This document shows positions 55,308 through 64,000 of a stretch of DNA of 64,000 nt, piece by piece (the stretch's first letter is position 1; each line of letters opens with the position of its first letter). The stretch is from SAR86 cluster bacterium (GTDB lineage: Bacteria > Pseudomonadota > Gammaproteobacteria > Magnimaribacterales > Magnimaribacteraceae), in the NCBI GenBank assembly GCA_016777005.1, contig JADHSF010000001.1, positions 1-64,000 on the forward strand, given 5' to 3'. Below the pieces are notes generated by a model. The model was not told the DNA's origin, made no database searches, and was given only the letters and a program-made list of their open reading frames with translations. Both the position numbers and the translations under genes were made by a program.

Positions 55308-56591
55308 GTGAAACAAAGTTTAAAGCAGAAACAGAAACTTTCGCTGAATATTACCGCCAACCTCGGTAATCAAATTAAATTATTATCTCTAAGTGGCTTT
55401 GAGATCAGTTCGAAACTTAATGAACTGATAGAAAATTACATATTAGAAGATGACAAACAAATAAAATATTTCAAAGATGAATTTTTAATAGATCAATATA
55501 AAAATACCCTATATTCAAATGATGGATTTGAAAATCGATTCTCATTAGATATCAATGAAACAGAATTAAAACAAAAATTATTTGATCAACTTTCAATTGA
55601 GTCTTTAAATCAGATTGAGAATCTAATTGGTGAATTTTTAATAGATTCGATTGAGGACAATGGAAGATTAGATCCAGAGTTAGATTATGAAGATATTAAA
55701 AGAATAGTCTTAGAGGATTTTCATACTCATATTGAAGATCATGACATTGATGCAGTGCTCTCAATTATTCAAAACCTTGACCCACCAGGATGCGCATTTA
55801 GATCAATCGATGAATCTCTAAGTATTCAAATTGAAAACTTAAATTTAGAAGCCAAAGAAAAGCTCGAATTAAAAGAAAAAATACAAGATTTGGTATCAAA
55901 TAAAATTTCATTACAGGACTTGCCTGATCATTTTAAAGAAGTATTACTTAAGCTGTCTTTAAATCTAGGAGGCAGTTTTGGTCAATCCTCAAAAAATTAT
56001 ATAAGACCTGACCTGATAGCCATAAGAGATAAAAATCTTTGGCATGTATCGCTAAATGATGACTTCATGTCTCAAGATCTTCTAGAAAAAATAAAAGACA
56101 AAGTTGAATCCTCTAATAAGGATGATGGTAGCTCTATATCATTCTTAATAGGCCTAGAAAGAAGACAACAAACCCTTTTCATGGTTGCTAAATTCTTAGT
56201 TGAAACTCAAGAAAATTTTTTAAACAACTTGGCTGAAAAGAGAGCGCTATCTAACAAGCAGGTAGCTAATTATTTAAAAATCAGCGAATCAACAATTTCA
56301 AGGATAGTAAGAAATAAATATATTCAATTACCAGATAAGATAATTCCACTAAAAGATCTTCTTGAAAAAAGGTTAAATAAGCCGGAAAGAGGAAAGGATG
56401 TCACGTTGAGTGATTTAAAATTCCTTATTGAAAAATTAGTATCAATGGAAGATAAATTGAACCCGCTAAGCGATGAAAGTCTTAAATTTCAACTAAAAAA
56501 TGAATTCGAAATCCTTTTATCCCGAAGAACTATTGCCAAATACAGGCAAGAGCTGAAGATTCCTCCTTCAAGACTTAGAATCAAAAAGTAA
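55308..56591 (+). CDS. rpoN: RpoN, sigma-54 factor, diverged
   Basis: Sigma-54 directs RNA polymerase to -24/-12 promoters and needs enhancer-binding ATPases. The 427-residue protein has the region I start, the core-binding middle, an HTH part 'LKISESTISRIVRNKY' and the RpoN box 'LSRRTIAKYRQELKIP'. Several normally fixed residues differ: region I has few glutamines, 'HEST' is 'SEST', and the 'LKYFF' segment reads 'LKDLL'. The start is GTG, 3 bases after lptB. hpf and ptsN, which usually follow, are absent; yhdP converges. Confidence 0.92.
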   Translation: MKQSLKQKQKLSLNITANLGNQIKLLSLSGFEISSKLNELIENYILEDDKQIKYFKDEFLIDQYKNTLYSNDGFENRFSLDINETELKQKLFDQLSIESLNQIENLIGEFLIDSIEDNGRLDPELDYEDIKRIVLEDFHTHIEDHDIDAVLSIIQNLDPPGCAFRSIDESLSIQIENLNLEAKEKLELKEKIQDLVSNKISLQDLPDHFKEVLLKLSLNLGGSFGQSSKNYIRPDLIAIRDKNLWHVSLNDDFMSQDLLEKIKDKVESSNKDDGSSISFLIGLERRQQTLFMVAKFLVETQENFLNNLAEKRALSNKQVANYLKISESTISRIVRNKYIQLPDKIIPLKDLLEKRLNKPERGKDVTLSDLKFLIEKLVSMEDKLNPLSDESLKFQLKNEFEILLSRRTIAKYRQELKIPPSRLRIKK

Positions 56592-56592
56592 T

Positions 56593-59500
56593 TTATTCTT
56601 TCGATGTCTCAAACCAGCCCGAAAAATCAGTTTTAGGGTCAGACAAGGTACCCCTTACAGTCCAAGATCCTGAGCTAAGTTGATCTAGATTTCTTTCAAA
56701 AGCCTTACCAGCTATATATACAATTCCCGCTGTTACAGGACCTCCTAATAAGAACGCATAAGCTGGAAGATACTCTCTCAGCGGCAATGTCATCAAAACC
56801 TCTAGATTAAGATTAGTAAAGGATCCAGTGTCATCTTTATCAACTTTTCCTTCCCATCTGAATTCACTTGATCCACTTCTGAATATTAAAGGCTTTGAAA
56901 TTGAAATTGAAGTTTTAGCTATCTTAAAATTGCCACGAACTGAATCTGAGCTAAACCCTGATTGGTATAACTTTCTAAAATCTAAATTAGTAACTTTCTC
57001 AAAAGAATCAGTGATGTTGAAAATGTTAATGAGCCTCAATAGATTATTAGGTGTGGGCATGTCCTCTCTATCTTGAATTAATAAACCATTAATATTAAGT
57101 GATACTTCTCCAAGAATATTTTTGTAACTTATCTGCCAAGGCAGAGAGTCCCAATAAATATCTACTTCGGTTGAAATTGTATCCATTTCAAAGTTTGGAT
57201 TTATTCCAAATTGCTTAAACCCTTTTTCTGGTGAGCCTGAGTATATTTTTGATTTAAGTGCAGTTTGCCAACCCAAACTTTCTTTTACAATTTCAAGCCT
57301 TGAAATGCCATCCCTAGTGCTTGTTAATCCCCATTTACCATAAATACCCTCGAGATTATTAAGTTTTAATAAACCGCTTGAAGGCTCCACATCAAATTTC
57401 CACTTACCATAGTCATTGGAATTAAGAATGAGTAAATCAGTTTCAAAAGAAAAACTGGTATTTAAATTATTAAAAACATTCAAAAATGCAGAATCTCCGA
57501 GCGAGTCATTTAAATCAATTTTTAAAAATCTGAAGTTTATTTGCGGAAGAAGATCTTTCTCTTTTGGAAGGAAAATCTTGCCTTCAAAATCATCATTTGA
57601 AATTTTAAATGCGTAGTTTTCTTTAGATTTTTCAGAGTAGATTCTTGTCTTAGGAATAATGAAGTCTGAATACTTAACCTCATTTATGACCAAGTTTTTA
57701 ATGTTAAAATTGAATGACTGGTCATCGAATGTTTGGTTTTCTAAATTTAGCAAACCCAAATCAAATTTCTTAAAGGTACCAATTAGTGAAATGATGCCTG
57801 GTTCTGTAGTTATACTTTGCTTATCTACACCCGCTATAAGATAGCCCTGCTTTTTGTCTGACGAAAGATCAAGTTTACCTCTTAGTACGTCTCCATACTT
57901 AAATCTTAGTTGAGAATAATCTTTTGTGTGAGCAGGATAGTATTGAAAATTAAAACCAATCTCTTCATTTTTAAATTTATAAAATGGATCTGAAAGAGAA
58001 ATATTTGTACCTATTAAATCTGAAGAAAATTGAATGAAACTTTTTCTAACTTTTACTCCTTTCTTAAAAGAAGGAATATTGATATCTATAAAAACTTGAG
58101 AAGATCCTGTAATTTTATCTTCTAAAGATTTAGGAATGAATTTTCTTAGCTGAACTATCTCTGTTGCACTAAAGACTGAATAATCAGGTGAGCTTATATT
58201 ATTATCAATTTCGAAGGAAAGAGGAACTGAGTTAAGTTTTAGTGAAAGAAAGGCTTCTTTTAGACCATCTGTACTATCATATTGAATTGAAGAAAATATA
58301 TTTTTTATATTAAAATCTAGAGGATTTATATTAAAACCTCCTTTCTTAATTTCAGTAGAAATCTTTAAATTTGAAGATAAAGACAATAACTCCATCTTTC
58401 TTGTTAAGGGTGAATGATAAATGTAATTAGTAAGATGGAGACCTTCAACATCTGTTAATTGAGATTCCTCGCCTTCAAATAAACCTATAATTGAAGAGAA
58501 TGGTCCACTTGCATTTCCTTCTATCTGGAAAAAGTAATTTTCTTTATTTGTATATGTTTGAACTTTTGCATCGATAGCAGAACCAAGAAAATTGCCTCTT
58601 TTTAAATCACCTAAAAAATTGAAGTCATTAACTTTGAAATCGCCACTAACATCTCCTATTTTATAACTGTTGATGTTGATGCACATATTTTCAGCCGAAC
58701 CAATCAGGCCAAAAGTAGCAGAGTTATCTTTATAGATTCTATCAACAGGGCCCCTATAAATTAAATCCGCACCTTCTGCTGAACCACACTCAATAAGACT
58801 CTTCAGAGTTTGCTTTGTTCCAGAAAGATATGGAGTATTAGGAAATAATAAGAAAGCCGAATTGTAATTTATTTTTTCTGCCCTTACTCTAAGATTAAGA
58901 TCGCCTAAGCTTGTTACAGGGACTGGTTTTAAGTCTAAAAGTCCTGTTAACCTCTCTCCATTTAAAACACCAGAAAAGACCGATGGGAAAACCTCTAGTC
59001 CTAGAGATGAAATATTGAAATTAATATGAGAATTAAACTCATCAAAACTAAGTCTTTCATCTAAAAAATCCTTTGAAGCAACAGATAATCGAGGTGAGGA
59101 TATTTTAATTAAAGATTTACCATCATCTAATTTAATTTGGCCTGCTAGACCTTGAACATTTATTGCTTCTGAAAGTATTTCAATATCTTTAAATGAGGAT
59201 CTAAAGAATTCTGAGTTTAGATCTATAGATGAATCAATCAACTCTCCTTTGACATTTATATCTAAACCGTAACTTTGAATCAGTAGGTTTATAATTTTAG
59301 TTTTTGATAAGTCTATCTTGGGGAAAATAAATACGGGATTCTTGAAATCTAAATCAACAAAAAAATCAGGAACTCTAAGGGTATTGTCATAGTTTAAAAA
59401 GGAGCTTACTTGCAATAAGTAAGAGTCTGAATCTTTTAGATTGAAACTCGATGAAAAAGCCTTTATACCCAATAAACTTTTACTCAATGAGGCATCAAAA

Positions 59501-60204
59501 TTTCCTCTAAGATTTAAAAGTTCATTTTGAAGAAATGAAAAGTTAATAAATGAGTTAATCTCTCCATCGAAATCGCAATTTTTGCAGAATTGGGAGATTA
59601 ACTTTTGACTTACTAAAAAATTAGAAGCGCTTAGATGACCCCTTAAAAGAGCCCCACTTGTATTCTCTTCACTGAGCACTTTTACTAACATGCTATTAGA
59701 TTTTTTATCCAGCAGACTAAGCTCTAAACTAGGACCATCTTTATCAAGAACATAAGATAGCCTGCCTTTCAATAAAATTTTATTACCATCAGAAATATTA
59801 ATATTTCTCAGATTGAGCTCTGTAATTTTGGTGAGAAAATTTAAAGACCCTTTGAGATTAAGTGTTTCCTCTTTGTTTCCTTGGAAATAATTAGCCTCTA
59901 TTTCAGAGATGTTGATTTTTGAAATTAGATTACCTCTCAATAAATGCATCAAGGAGAACTCTAACCAAAGATCTTTGACGAAAAGTCTCTGATCTTTATT
60001 TACAAGATTAATATCTTTAAAATAAATAGAGGGCTTTAGAGGGTGCCAGTTTGACTCTACAATGGTGAAGTTTGAATTTGCATCAAAATTAGAAAGAATT
60101 AGGTATTTATAAAACGTGTTTTGTAAAACAATACTTGAAACAATTAGTATGATCCCTAAATAAAAAGGTAGAATCCAAGCCACTATAGAGGTAATTTTTT
60201 TCAT
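56593..60204 (-). CDS. yhdP: YhdP, AsmA/TamB-like phospholipid-transport protein
   Basis: A very large (1203 residues) inner-membrane-anchored protein with an N-terminal helix (about 10-32), a long series of beta strands, and a C-terminal 'YAFLLGGPVTAGIVYIAGKAF' segment typical of YhdP. AsmA-family proteins (TamB, YhdP, YdbH) form bridges carrying phospholipids to the outer membrane. In most gammaproteobacteria maf and rng separate mreD from yhdP; here yhdP follows mreD by 7 bases. Confidence 0.88.
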   Translation of the reverse strand: MKKITSIVAWILPFYLGIILIVSSIVLQNTFYKYLILSNFDANSNFTIVESNWHPLKPSIYFKDINLVNKDQRLFVKDLWLEFSLMHLLRGNLISKINISEIEANYFQGNKEETLNLKGSLNFLTKITELNLRNINISDGNKILLKGRLSYVLDKDGPSLELSLLDKKSNSMLVKVLSEENTSGALLRGHLSASNFLVSQKLISQFCKNCDFDGEINSFINFSFLQNELLNLRGNFDASLSKSLLGIKAFSSSFNLKDSDSYLLQVSSFLNYDNTLRVPDFFVDLDFKNPVFIFPKIDLSKTKIINLLIQSYGLDINVKGELIDSSIDLNSEFFRSSFKDIEILSEAINVQGLAGQIKLDDGKSLIKISSPRLSVASKDFLDERLSFDEFNSHINFNISSLGLEVFPSVFSGVLNGERLTGLLDLKPVPVTSLGDLNLRVRAEKINYNSAFLLFPNTPYLSGTKQTLKSLIECGSAEGADLIYRGPVDRIYKDNSATFGLIGSAENMCININSYKIGDVSGDFKVNDFNFLGDLKRGNFLGSAIDAKVQTYTNKENYFFQIEGNASGPFSSIIGLFEGEESQLTDVEGLHLTNYIYHSPLTRKMELLSLSSNLKISTEIKKGGFNINPLDFNIKNIFSSIQYDSTDGLKEAFLSLKLNSVPLSFEIDNNISSPDYSVFSATEIVQLRKFIPKSLEDKITGSSQVFIDINIPSFKKGVKVRKSFIQFSSDLIGTNISLSDPFYKFKNEEIGFNFQYYPAHTKDYSQLRFKYGDVLRGKLDLSSDKKQGYLIAGVDKQSITTEPGIISLIGTFKKFDLGLLNLENQTFDDQSFNFNIKNLVINEVKYSDFIIPKTRIYSEKSKENYAFKISNDDFEGKIFLPKEKDLLPQINFRFLKIDLNDSLGDSAFLNVFNNLNTSFSFETDLLILNSNDYGKWKFDVEPSSGLLKLNNLEGIYGKWGLTSTRDGISRLEIVKESLGWQTALKSKIYSGSPEKGFKQFGINPNFEMDTISTEVDIYWDSLPWQISYKNILGEVSLNINGLLIQDREDMPTPNNLLRLINIFNITDSFEKVTNLDFRKLYQSGFSSDSVRGNFKIAKTSISISKPLIFRSGSSEFRWEGKVDKDDTGSFTNLNLEVLMTLPLREYLPAYAFLLGGPVTAGIVYIAGKAFERNLDQLSSGSWTVRGTLSDPKTDFSGWFETSKE

Positions 60205-60211
60205 ACCAATA

Positions 60212-60715
60212 TTAAATTCTAATTTTCCTTCGTCTAAACTCTCTAAGGATGAAAAACATAGGTATCCAAATAAGAGACGAAAGTATAGCGAAGAGAAAAG
60301 AATCTAAAAGATAATTTCTATCTGAAAGATTAAGACCTGGAGCCATATCATTAAAATCAAAACCAAATGCAAGCTTGAATATAAAAAATAGAAAAAATAG
60401 AGTTACCGATTGCTGCCACATTGGAGAGACTCTAAATTGATAAAAAAAACGTTGGCAAATGTAAGTTATCAAGACGAATAAAGCAGCATGTAATCCTAAC
60501 AATGTTCCCGTGGATACATCCAATAGCAGTCCAAAAAATAAAGCCTCAAAGATCCCCACTCTATCTGGCAAGGCCATATTCCAATAAATTAAAACTAATA
60601 AAGTTAAAACTGGTTTCCAGAGTATAAACATTTCAGGCGTAACATAAATATCAATTACAAAAGCCAAAAATAAGGAGCTATTAATCCAGAATTGATTCAA
60701 GAAAGATCTATTCAT
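60212..60715 (-). CDS. mreD: MreD, rod-shape membrane protein
   Basis: Small membrane protein (167 residues, about five helices) of the elongasome. It has the family stretch 'LPDRVGIFEALFFGLLLDVSTGTLLGLHA' and the basic C-terminus. Overlaps the end of mreC by 8 bases. Confidence 0.93.
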   Translation of the reverse strand: MNRSFLNQFWINSSLFLAFVIDIYVTPEMFILWKPVLTLLVLIYWNMALPDRVGIFEALFFGLLLDVSTGTLLGLHAALFVLITYICQRFFYQFRVSPMWQQSVTLFFLFFIFKLAFGFDFNDMAPGLNLSDRNYLLDSFLFAILSSLIWIPMFFILREFRRRKIRI

Positions 60716-61562
60716 GCTTGTAGATTAAAAAAAAGTCCTGATTAATGGGAGTCTGAGAAAAGTCTATTTCTATCCTCAAAAATTCACTATCAGCAGGATC
60801 GTCTATAGAAATAATTTCTCCAACTAATATATTTTGAGGAAATATACCTCCCAAACCTGATGTAAATATTTTTTCTCCAATGTAAAATTTAGAAGTTTTC
60901 TTAACATAACTCAGTTGTCCTGTCCTTTCTAAGCCAAACCCTTTTAGTGTAGAGTGAATTGAACTGGTCCCTGAAACAACTGGAATTGATGACCTAATAT
61001 CTTGAATCAAAAAAACTTCTGCCGTAGAAATGCCTACGTTACTAATCCTACCTACTAATCCCTTCTCGGAAATAACAGAATTATTAATTTTAATATCATG
61101 ATCCCTTTCTATATCTAAAACTAATAAAGGCTGGAAAATATTTGAAGATAGAAGATTCTTTTTAGAAATTTTGAAACTTTCTTTATTAAGATTAGATGAA
61201 GACCAAAGAGTATTTATTCTTTCTAAATCAATAGCGAGTTTTTTTGCCAGCTGGTTAGTGGCTTTTAATTTTAAATTTTCTTCTTCAAGAGTTTTAACTC
61301 TTTTATCCAAAGTTACTCTGGCTGAGATGAAAGAACTTGTTATATCTGCAACATATCCTGGAAAATCAATTACCAAGCTTATGGGTTTAAGGATTTCATG
61401 GCTAACCAATCTCAAAGTAGAAGAAGTTTCAAACTTCACATCACTTATCATGAGACAAATGCAAAAGATTACAGCAAAAACAACTCTCGAGCGTTTCATA
61501 GCGGGGATAGCAAATATCGCCTCGCTACTTATATAAGAAACCTTGTGTTCTCGCTTGAGCAT
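60708..61562 (-). CDS. mreC: MreC, rod-shape elongasome protein
   Basis: Periplasmic elongasome organiser that activates PBP2/RodA. The 284-residue product has an N-terminal membrane helix (about 26-42), a coiled coil (about 70-105) and two beta-barrel domains ('GLVGRISNVGISTAEVFLIQDIRSSIPV', 'GLGGIFPQNILVGEIISI'). A second ATG at residue 22 (MKRSRVV) is an alternative start. Confidence 0.95.
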   Translation of the reverse strand: MLKREHKVSYISSEAIFAIPAMKRSRVVFAVIFCICLMISDVKFETSSTLRLVSHEILKPISLVIDFPGYVADITSSFISARVTLDKRVKTLEEENLKLKATNQLAKKLAIDLERINTLWSSSNLNKESFKISKKNLLSSNIFQPLLVLDIERDHDIKINNSVISEKGLVGRISNVGISTAEVFLIQDIRSSIPVVSGTSSIHSTLKGFGLERTGQLSYVKKTSKFYIGEKIFTSGLGGIFPQNILVGEIISIDDPADSEFLRIEIDFSQTPINQDFFLIYKHE

Positions 61563-61607
61563 AGATAAATGATACTCAGAGAGGATTAATAAAGATATCT
61601 TAAAGTA

Positions 61608-62645
<1,038 letters not shown>

Positions 62646-62687
62646 TTAGTTTCCCGTTAAGAATTGCTTTGATTCTATTTAAATGTA

Positions 62688-62716
62688 ACTCTAGCAATAG
62701 CATTGTTTTTGAGCAA
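62688..62716 (-). promoter_or_regulatory. candidate promoter for mreBCD
   Basis: Minus strand TTGCTC (62716-62711) and TAGAGT (62693-62688) with a 17-base spacer, 43 bases before the mreB ATG. Both hexamers have two or more mismatches. I see no clear promoter for gatC in the same gap. Confidence 0.35.
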
Positions 62717-62766
62717 GCTACAATATGCTACATTACCCATCTTTTTAAAATAATACATTCAAAAAT

Positions 62767-63063
62767 ATGGCTCTAAGCGACAAAGAATTAAAAGAAATTT
62801 CTTACCTTGCAAGGATAAATGTAAAGGAAGAATCATTTTCTTCATTGAAAAAGGAACTTGAACAGATCTTAACTCTTTTTGAAGAACTCAACGAAGCTGA
62901 CACGTCATCTGTAGATGCCATGTCGCATCCTCTAGATCTATCTCAACCAACAAGAAAAGATGAAGTTACTGAAGAAAATAAAAGAGATGAGCTGCTTAAA
63001 AATGCACCTTCTGTTAAATCAGGACTCTTTATTGTTCCTAAAGTGATAGACGGAGAAGCATAA
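62767..63063 (+). CDS. gatC: GatC, subunit of Asp/Glu-tRNA amidotransferase
   Basis: A 98-residue linker subunit that stabilises GatA on GatB. It begins '[22 protein letters not shown]' and has the conserved '[16 protein letters not shown]' belt. One base separates its stop from the gatA ATG. Confidence 0.95.
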   Translation: MALSDKELKEISYLARINVKEESFSSLKKELEQILTLFEELNEADTSSVDAMSHPLDLSQPTRKDEVTEENKRDELLKNAPSVKSGLFIVPKVIDGEA

Positions 63064-63064
63064 A

Positions 63065-64000
63065 ATGGATCTGCACAAACTTTCTCTTAAAGAACAACTA
63101 GAAGGCTTAAAAAAAAGTGAATTTACATCTGTAGAGCTGACTTCGCATTACCTTAAAAGAATTTCTAAACATGACGAAAAGTTCAATTCATTTATAACAG
63201 TAACTGAAGAGAATGCTCTGATGCAGGCAAAAGCAGCTGATGAGCGCTATAAAAAAGATAAATCTCTTCCTCTTGACGGAGTACCTATCGCTCATAAAGA
63301 TATTTTTTGCACCAAAGGAGTAAGAACAACTTGTGGGTCAAAAATGCTGTCAAATTTCGAAGCTCCCTACTCTTCAACGGTCTATACAAAGCTTGATGAA
63401 CATGGCATGGTGATGTTGGGGAAAACAAATATGGATGAATTTGCGATGGGTTCATCAAACGAGACAAGTTACTTTGGTCCAGTTAGCAACCCGTGGGATA
63501 CTGAATATGTTCCTGGAGGATCTTCTGGAGGCTCTGCATCTTGTGTTTCTGCTGAGTTAGCACCGATAGCAACAGCAACTGATACCGGTGGTTCTATTAG
63601 ACAGCCAGCATCTTTATGCGGTCTAACTGGAATAAAACCTACCTATGGAAGGGTTTCAAGATATGGAATGATTGCTTTTGCTTCAAGTCTAGATCAAGGC
63701 GGTGTTGTAGCGAGGTCGGCTGAAGATGCTGCATTAATTCTTGAAGGAATGTCTGGGCATGACCCAAAAGATTCAACTAGCTTAAAACTGCCATCGCCAG
63801 ATCTTACAAAGAATCTTAAGGATTCTATACAAGGCATGAAAATTGGCCTTCCTAAAGAATTCTTTGAACAAGATATGCCATCTTATGTAGAACAATCAAT
63901 CCAAGAAGCAATTGAAACTTATAAAAGTCTTGGAGCTGAAATCGTAGAAGTGTCATTAAAAAATATTAACTTATCGCTACCAATTTATTACATTATTGCT
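63065..64000 (+). CDS. gatA: GatA, amidase subunit of Asp/Glu-tRNA amidotransferase (partial, runs off the window)
   Basis: Not in the ORF track because it has no stop before the window end. From the ATG at 63065 the frame is open for 312 codons. GatA releases ammonia from glutamine for amidating Asp-tRNA-Asn and/or Glu-tRNA-Gln. The amidase-signature triad is complete: K78 ('AHKDIF'), S153 ('PGGSSGGSA') and S177 ('[10 protein letters not shown]'). gatB is expected just beyond the right edge. Confidence 0.97.
   Translation, partial: MDLHKLSLKEQLEGLKKSEFTSVELTSHYLKRISKHDEKFNSFITVTEENALMQAKAADERYKKDKSLPLDGVPIAHKDIFCTKGVRTTCGSKMLSNFEAPYSSTVYTKLDEHGMVMLGKTNMDEFAMGSSNETSYFGPVSNPWDTEYVPGGSSGGSASCVSAELAPIATATDTGGSIRQPASLCGLTGIKPTYGRVSRYGMIAFASSLDQGGVVARSAEDAALILEGMSGHDPKDSTSLKLPSPDLTKNLKDSIQGMKIGLPKEFFEQDMPSYVEQSIQEAIETYKSLGAEIVEVSLKNINLSLPIYYIIA

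Overview
The window is an AT-rich, very densely packed gammaproteobacterial chromosome segment. It has one partial tRNA, one structural RNA (RNase P) and 70 protein genes (gatA runs off the right edge). I see no insertion sequence, integrase, CRISPR array or rRNA. The gene blocks match conserved gammaproteobacterial neighbourhoods: aspS-yebC-ybgC-tolQRAB-pal-cpoB; pyrG-kdsA-eno-ftsB-ispD-ispF-surE-pcm...recA; the dcw cluster; rnpB-rsmI-lpoA; rplM-rpsI-petABC-sspA; degS/hisD-hisG-murA-mlaC; kdsD-lptC-lptB-rpoN; mreBCD-yhdP; gatCA. Low G+C, stop-codon overlaps, missing accessory genes and shortened proteins suggest a streamlined marine lineage such as SAR86. That placement is inference, not shown by any single marker.

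Layout. 1-7.9 kb (minus): tRNA-Lys, the Tol-Pal envelope system, a phage-type PD-(D/E)XK nuclease where ruvCAB normally sits, yebC, aspS and a cysteine-free FmdB-like gene. 8-13.4 kb: proS (lacking its editing domain), a thiolase, recA with a LexA box, pncC, fdxA and a DUF368 (PopT-like) transporter. 13.4-20.1 kb (minus): pcm, surE, ispF, ispD, ftsB, eno, kdsA, pyrG. 20.2-24.1 kb (minus): a ferritin-like di-iron protein, dnaB, rplI, rpsR, rpsF with a possible S6:S18 leader. 24.1-40.2 kb (minus): the whole division and cell-wall cluster, with ftsQAZ between ftsL and ftsI, headed by mraZ and three phased MraZ-type boxes. 40.2-43.4 kb: rnpB, rsmI, a shortened lpoA, sspA. 43.4-46.9 kb (minus): cytochrome bc1 and ribosomal proteins S9 and L13. 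47-56.6 kb: degS, hisD, hisG, murA, mlaC, then yrbG, kdsD, an LptC/LptA-like gene, lptB, rpoN. 56.6-62.6 kb (minus): yhdP, mreD, mreC, mreB. 62.8 kb to the end: gatC and partial gatA.

Most genes build, divide or maintain the envelope: precursor synthesis (MurA, C-G, MraY, Ddl), septal and lateral machines (FtsABILQWZ, MreBCD, LpoA), outer-membrane biogenesis and lipid traffic (KdsA, KdsD, Lpt, MlaC, YhdP, TolA-R-Q-B, Pal) and isoprenoid carrier supply and recycling (IspD, IspF, PopT-like). GatCA with an AspRS of the relaxed type implies indirect Asn-tRNA formation.

The strongest unusual signals are the nuclease replacing ruvCAB, the moved ftsQAZ block with a lipobox-bearing FtsQ, the ProRS without its INS domain, and an Lpt locus with one mixed LptC/LptA-like gene. 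All absences refer to the canonical position inside this window; the genes could lie elsewhere in the genome.
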